Assembly (NCBI GenBank): GCA_002436505.1
Contig: DJML01000104.1
Location: 1 to 17,665, forward strand
DNA length: 17,665 nucleotides
Direction: 5' to 3'
DNA from: Bacteroidetes bacterium UBA6491
GTDB lineage: Bacteria > Bacteroidota > Bacteroidia > NS11-12g > UBA9320
Below, one piece after another: positions 15,101 to 17,665 of this stretch (positions are counted from its first letter, which is position 1; every line of letters begins with the position of its first letter). Under the pieces are notes generated by a model. The model was not told the origin of the DNA and ran no database searches. It saw only the letters and a program-made list of their open reading frames with translations. The position numbers and the translations under genes are program-made.

Positions 15101-16354
15101 ATAGAGGTTGGTCGTGCACTGGGGGCTGATGGAATCACCGAAATTCCAGAAATACGATTGAGAATCAGATCGATAGATAGTGGATCTCTGACAAAAGAAT
15201 ACGGTATCGTCAGGGATGCACTGGAAACGGTTCAAGGCCAATGGGGTTGATTTCACCCCGATCGACCTAACGGTGTCCCTGTACACCTTCACGCACTGGT
15301 CATCTCTTACAGTTAAGTTAATGTAGAATACGCCTACATCAGGAGGGAAAAAAGAGATCTCATGAAATTCACTTAAAAAATCTCCGTATTTACCTGACGA
15401 ATCAAAGTATGACCAGTTGTACTTATACCTGGAATCAGGGGTCTGTGAATAATTGAATTCAAAAGGATAACACTGTGCATCAAAAGAATCTTCCAGAACA
15501 TCTATCTGAACATCAGGCAAGCTGATGAAAAAACTTTCGGTGGTCTGATTGAGGCATCCGTCAACTGTTCTGGTGATCAACCGGACATCAACAAGGCCAT
15601 CCTGCGTATACTTATGGCATGTTTTGAGAAAATTTACCGTATCGATACTTCCATCGTCAAAATCCCAGCGAAAATAGGCTACAAGGGGATTAATACTCGA
15701 AGAGTCACTTTCAAAACACAAAGTATTACCGTCACACTGACGGGTCGTGCTCTCAAGATAAAAGCTGGGCTTATAATCCGGGAAAACCTCAACATCCAGT
15801 TCCTTGAATTCGCTGCAACCTTTTTCGTTCGTTGCTTCTATGGTTATGGTGTATTTACCTGCAACCAGATATTTATGACAGATGTTGCCATTGGTAGGAT
15901 TCAATGTTTCTGTCTTGTTGCCGTCACCCCATAGAATATCTCTCCTTGTAACTTTTACACCTGTACTCCCGGGTTTGGTCGCATCGGTCAAACAAACCAG
16001 GTTATCCTTGACACAAAAATTTGACGTTGAAGACACCGACACTGAAATTTTAGGAGGATCATGAACATATATATCTTTGGTAACAACACACCCTCCACCT
16101 CCAGCAAAGGACACGGTAGCTTTAACTGTTTTACTGCCAATGGCGATATATCTGTGAAAAGGGTTGATCTGGCTGCTGCTGTTACCATCTCCAAAATCCC
16201 AGCTGATGGATGAAACGGTAGACGTTGACTGTACGACAAATCCAATCGGTTCATCCAGGCATACGGTTGAATCCGAAAGTATAGCGCACTGGCCGAATGC
16301 ATTACTGCAATACAGTGACAACAGCACTGACAGAAATAATAATCCCTTTCTCAT
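12200..16354 (-). CDS. Giant secreted PKD-repeat protein with T9SS type B sorting domain
   Basis: A 1384-residue exported protein. The ATG at 16354 gives the signal peptide MRKGLLFLSVLLSLYCSNAFG before QC; an in-frame GTG at 16378 is less likely. About a dozen PKD-like beta domains follow, marked by the W-x-F-G-D-G type turn: SWDFGDG (51-57), LWGDG (141-145), RWDFDDG (229-235), WNFGD (403-407), WDWGDG (616-621), VWDLDDG (717-723), KWLFGDG (804-810), WYFGD (886-890), WSFGD (1075-1079), WSFGEG (1158-1163) and KWDFGNG (1238-1244). Many repeats end in a GC-containing strand and the next opens with a Cys, hinting at disulfides. The C-terminus (about 1290-1384), with IPNIFTP, LRIYNRWGTLIYES and YPSGTYFYILDL, is the gliding-motility-associated CHU_C type, so secretion by the type IX system and surface attachment are expected. 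The middle (about 420-590) is Cys-rich without clear PKD turns. Adhesin or matrix role inferred only. Confidence 0.9.
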   Translation of the reverse strand: MRKGLLFLSVLLSLYCSNAFGQCAILSDSTVCLDEPIGFVVQSTSTVSSISWDFGDGNSSSQINPFHRYIAIGSKTVKATVSFAGGGGCVVTKDIYVHDPPKISVSVSSTSNFCVKDNLVCLTDATKPGSTGVKVTRRDILWGDGNKTETLNPTNGNICHKYLVAGKYTITIEATNEKGCSEFKELDVEVFPDYKPSFYLESTTRQCDGNTLCFESDSSSINPLVAYFRWDFDDGSIDTVNFLKTCHKYTQDGLVDVRLITRTVDGCLNQTTESFFISLPDVQIDVLEDSFDAQCYPFEFNYSQTPDSRYKYNWSYFDSSGKYGDFLSEFHEISFFPPDVGVFYINLTVRDDQCVKVYRDTVRSIGVKSTPLALNRFQCIPDDTVFFCQRSTIYRSDSQSYFWNFGDSISPQCTTNLYQPAPVYNNCNYWWGEKAQHLYNNDSCTFAKLIAYDHTNGCVDSTSVRMVFGFTEKEDYRFTAKKLCEGIGPDDGVVFLKPECGDRKTYINFDSLCGKDQFYDWSSLRLYSSTCHPDGWVTVGISIINGSDTVYRSCDSSDYYIDSSNFCIDTFWYHNWFKLEPTPKASFTFKVETCVPAAGDVKLDYPTQDFVRYIFWDWGDGIIDTTIMPDNYDSLPGGSHVYKDAIEFEMHITLATDNGCSASSLFKDNVGYQNSMNFDTSVCINFEQVIFDSLFYWDDQLGRPWRDTSASKPELLVWDLDDGRGFATTGPKPTISYSQRGIYTIRMASVDRDGCRDTAVQKIYVGGSKSGIKEIKGIVVCDDAVQFFDSSITISADDSIIQHKWLFGDGRAPSFVKDPFHFYSIFGEYEITHVIRSANGCVDTSRATLIVDGPVPSFDIVSDTVGCAPFTVEFDNTSRNVSNYIWYFGDQNNSTLSTSSDSNVTFTYTTPGTYYIYLYGSDSVVNPDNNEIRFCQSFFPDTTIVPYPIRRVVVVPVPSADFDLPTEACVGEVVTFVDRSDPTYRNFEWYISNGDTVITSQQNGKYKFTKPGMYSVLYRPTYVPRGPYMRECFDTITKFIFIRELPESDFILDSLDCDGNAVFVNRSTGATSYNWSFGDVTIPNSSDADPKVKFNDSGSFAIQLITKNQYGCEDTSGMTVKFDPKNKVSADLKLSPLTGCAPLRVRFSGIPSYKSNIWSFGEGTVHKDTTMNSFTYDSAGKYSFRYIAIDTASCNIADTLDRQVVVEVRPVAGFFSETDYCTGKVSIRNLSLNAQTYKWDFGNGQTSKKKDPQINYEKDGLYTVTLTVNDSLSCRSTFINKILVKTSPDTALFIPNIFTPGYDDFNPCYRIDVDAQCYGFKLRIYNRWGTLIYESDDPSECWDGTDSKTYAEYPSGTYFYILDLTERSGNTNKRMTGSITLLRD

Positions 16355-16377
16355 ATTGCGACAATCAGACCAAAGCA

Positions 16378-16399
16378 CATGTTACAGACCTGTAACATG
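16378..16399. promoter_or_regulatory. Perfect 22-bp dyad upstream of the giant PKD gene
   Basis: Arms CATGTTACAG (16378-16387) and CTGTAACATG (16390-16399) are perfect inverse complements around a two-base AC centre. The nearer edge is 23 bases upstream of the PKD-protein ATG (16354), where an operator or a leader hairpin would sit. A binding site for a dimeric transcription factor is the natural reading, but I cannot name the factor. No T-run follows on either strand, so an intrinsic terminator is unlikely. No exact TAnnTTTG is found nearby. Confidence 0.6.
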
Positions 16400-16523
16400 G
16401 TAAAGGTAAAAATTATCTCAACATAATAGAACTATTTTTAGCCTAAGAGCCGCATTTTGACCAAAATATGGGATGCCGAAGTTTGTGCCAATATTTCGAA
16501 GGAACCGTAGTAACGGTTAAACA

Positions 16524-17665
16524 TCAGGAAGACTCATATTGATAGAACTCTTCTTGTTTTACGATTTCAGCTGATTCAATAAATGTAGAAATTATACGTT
16601 TAGCATCTTCTAACTCAAAGTCAGGATTCGATATGACACAACGTATCCATATTTTATCAGCAATGTTCGTAAAGTTGAAAAGGATTCGTCCTTCATTGAA
16701 TATCTCGTCCCGGATGTGCTGGTTAAGTTCATCAGTAACTTCCTCTGGCACATCCCCTTTGTACCTGAATAGGACAATTGGAGATTCAGGGTAGTTATAC
16801 AGTTCAAGGTTTTCTTCCTGTTCTACCAAATCGGCCAGTATGCGTGCACCATTCATTAATTTATCAACTCTCTCTCCAAATCCTTCAAGGCCATCTTTTT
16901 TCAATGCTGCCCATAGTTTTAATGCATCCACTCTCCTGCCGCATTGTATCGACTTCTGCCCCATGTCAATATCAGCATCCTGTTCATGGAACAAATAATC
17001 CGCATCTACAGAAAATGTTTCGTTTAAAACACCGTTTTCCTTTGTTAAAACAACTGAACACACCAGGGGTATTCCACTTATCTTATGCAAATTCCATGAT
17101 ACAGAATCCGCAAGATCGATCCCTTTAAGCATTTTTCTTCTTTCTTTCGAAAACAGCAACGAACCACCGTAAACAGCGTCTACGTGAAACCACATACTGT
17201 ATTTATCTGCGATGGCCGCAACCGCAGGAAGGTCATCAAAGAATCCCGCTATAGTTGTGCCTGCAACACCAACTACCATCATCGGATGCATTCCCTGATC
17301 AATTGCAGATTCAATCTCAGATTCCAGTTCGTCAGGTATTATCTTTCCTTCATCGTCCGATTTGACCTTTATAACGGCCTCGTGACCAAAGCCAAGAAAG
17401 ATGGCACCTTTCTTGAAAGAATAATGCGCCTGTTCCGAAATGAAGATCGCTGGTCGCTGACCATCAGGTATCCCCTTTGCCGAAGATTCCGGATATTTAT
17501 TGTTTCTGGCAAATACAATGGCTTCCATGTTTGAGATACTTCCACCAGGGGTAAGCACCCCATCTCCACCATCTTCCCAAACAAGTGAGCTCAGTTCCCT
17601 GACACATTCCATTTCCATCAATGTCAGTAAAGGAGCAACTTCATAAGTATACATCGAAGTATTTA
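16524..17665 (-). CDS. PLP-dependent group II amino acid decarboxylase (N-terminus outside window)
   Basis: Member of the glutamate / cysteine sulfinate / aromatic amino acid decarboxylase group (pyridoxal_deC). The frame is open through the right edge: the codons before the first visible Met read N-T-S, and NTSMYTYEVAP is an internal family motif, so roughly 100 or more N-terminal residues are missing. Counting from that Met, landmarks are LTPGGSISNMEA (34-45), SEQAHYSFKKGA (73-84) with the ring-stacking His77, GTTIAGFFDDL (132-142), HVDAVYGGS (157-165, PLP Asp159) and the Schiff-base Lys191 in SWNLHK. GRRVDALKLW (239-248) is typical of the GAD/CSAD branch. Val replaces the usual second Ala of HVDAA, and Leu the usual Pro or Ala of WNPHK. 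The substrate cannot be decided without the N-terminal region. It ends about 125 bases before the dyad upstream of the PKD gene. Confidence 0.88.
   Translation of the reverse strand, partial: NTSMYTYEVAPLLTLMEMECVRELSSLVWEDGGDGVLTPGGSISNMEAIVFARNNKYPESSAKGIPDGQRPAIFISEQAHYSFKKGAIFLGFGHEAVIKVKSDDEGKIIPDELESEIESAIDQGMHPMMVVGVAGTTIAGFFDDLPAVAAIADKYSMWFHVDAVYGGSLLFSKERRKMLKGIDLADSVSWNLHKISGIPLVCSVVLTKENGVLNETFSVDADYLFHEQDADIDMGQKSIQCGRRVDALKLWAALKKDGLEGFGERVDKLMNGARILADLVEQEENLELYNYPESPIVLFRYKGDVPEEVTDELNQHIRDEIFNEGRILFNFTNIADKIWIRCVISNPDFELEDAKRIISTFIESAEIVKQEEFYQYESS

Noticed and set aside
12598..15934. Several plus-strand open frames across the PKD gene
   Set aside because: They lie antisense to a continuous 1384-residue frame with coherent repeats and have no recognisable domains.
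12200..16354. Nucleotide-level tandem repeats in the PKD gene
   Set aside because: The domains repeat at protein level but are too diverged to form a DNA repeat array.
16368..16380. TGTGCTTTG on the minus strand as a -7 element for the PKD gene
   Set aside because: It lacks the TA of TAnnTTTG; kept only as context for the dyad.
16503..16518. Hairpin AACCGT-agta-ACGGTT just after the decarboxylase stop
   Set aside because: Only 6 bp and no T-run on the minus strand; too weak to call a terminator, although its position is suggestive.
1..17665. Defence system, prophage, integrative element, CRISPR or tRNA-linked island
   Set aside because: No integrase, transposase, nuclease/helicase cluster, direct-repeat array or tRNA was seen; the window is mainly core and envelope genes.

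Overview
The window looks like chromosomal DNA of a Bacteroidota bacterium. This rests on a T9SS type B (CHU_C-like) sorting domain on a giant PKD-repeat protein, a DhnA-type class I aldolase, the gcvH / VanZ-like / tonB gene order, and exact copies of the Bacteroidota -7 promoter motif TAnnTTTG just upstream of several starts. Base composition is moderately AT-rich. The order cannot be fixed from the sequence. Genes are tightly packed and no gap exceeds about 205 bases. I see no rRNA, tRNA, CRISPR array, insertion sequence or phage gene.

Layout. (1) 1-920, minus: the 5' part of ftsH, running off the left edge. (2) 1145-5077, plus: a four-gene run joined by stop/start overlaps, kbl, a short-chain dehydrogenase with an altered active site, menA and menC, so threonine/glycine metabolism is joined to two menaquinone steps. 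It ends in a hairpin that also serves the convergent tonB gene. (3) 5100-8658, minus: in order of transcription fba, accD, gcvH, a VanZ-like gene, then tonB with its own promoter. (4) 8863-11919, plus: a YjcF-like GNAT acetyltransferase, a secreted ApbE-like protein that seems to have lost its catalytic residues, and a multi-pass DUF4153/DUF4173-type membrane protein. (5) 11944-16354, minus: a small single-pass membrane protein and a 1384-residue secreted PKD-repeat protein preceded by a perfect 22-bp dyad. (6) 16524 to the right edge, minus: a PLP-dependent group II amino acid decarboxylase missing its N-terminus.

Much of this is core metabolism and cell-envelope upkeep: protein quality control, fatty acid initiation, glycine cleavage, glycolysis/gluconeogenesis, menaquinone and TonB. 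The accessory interest lies in the SDR with Ser and Arg at the YxxxK positions inside the menaquinone run, the apparent ApbE pseudoenzyme paired with an acetyltransferase, the giant secreted protein with its upstream dyad, and the shared bidirectional terminator. I found no clear new defence or mobile system. The strongest leads are candidate pseudoenzymes and regulatory sites, and they are reported with that level of certainty.
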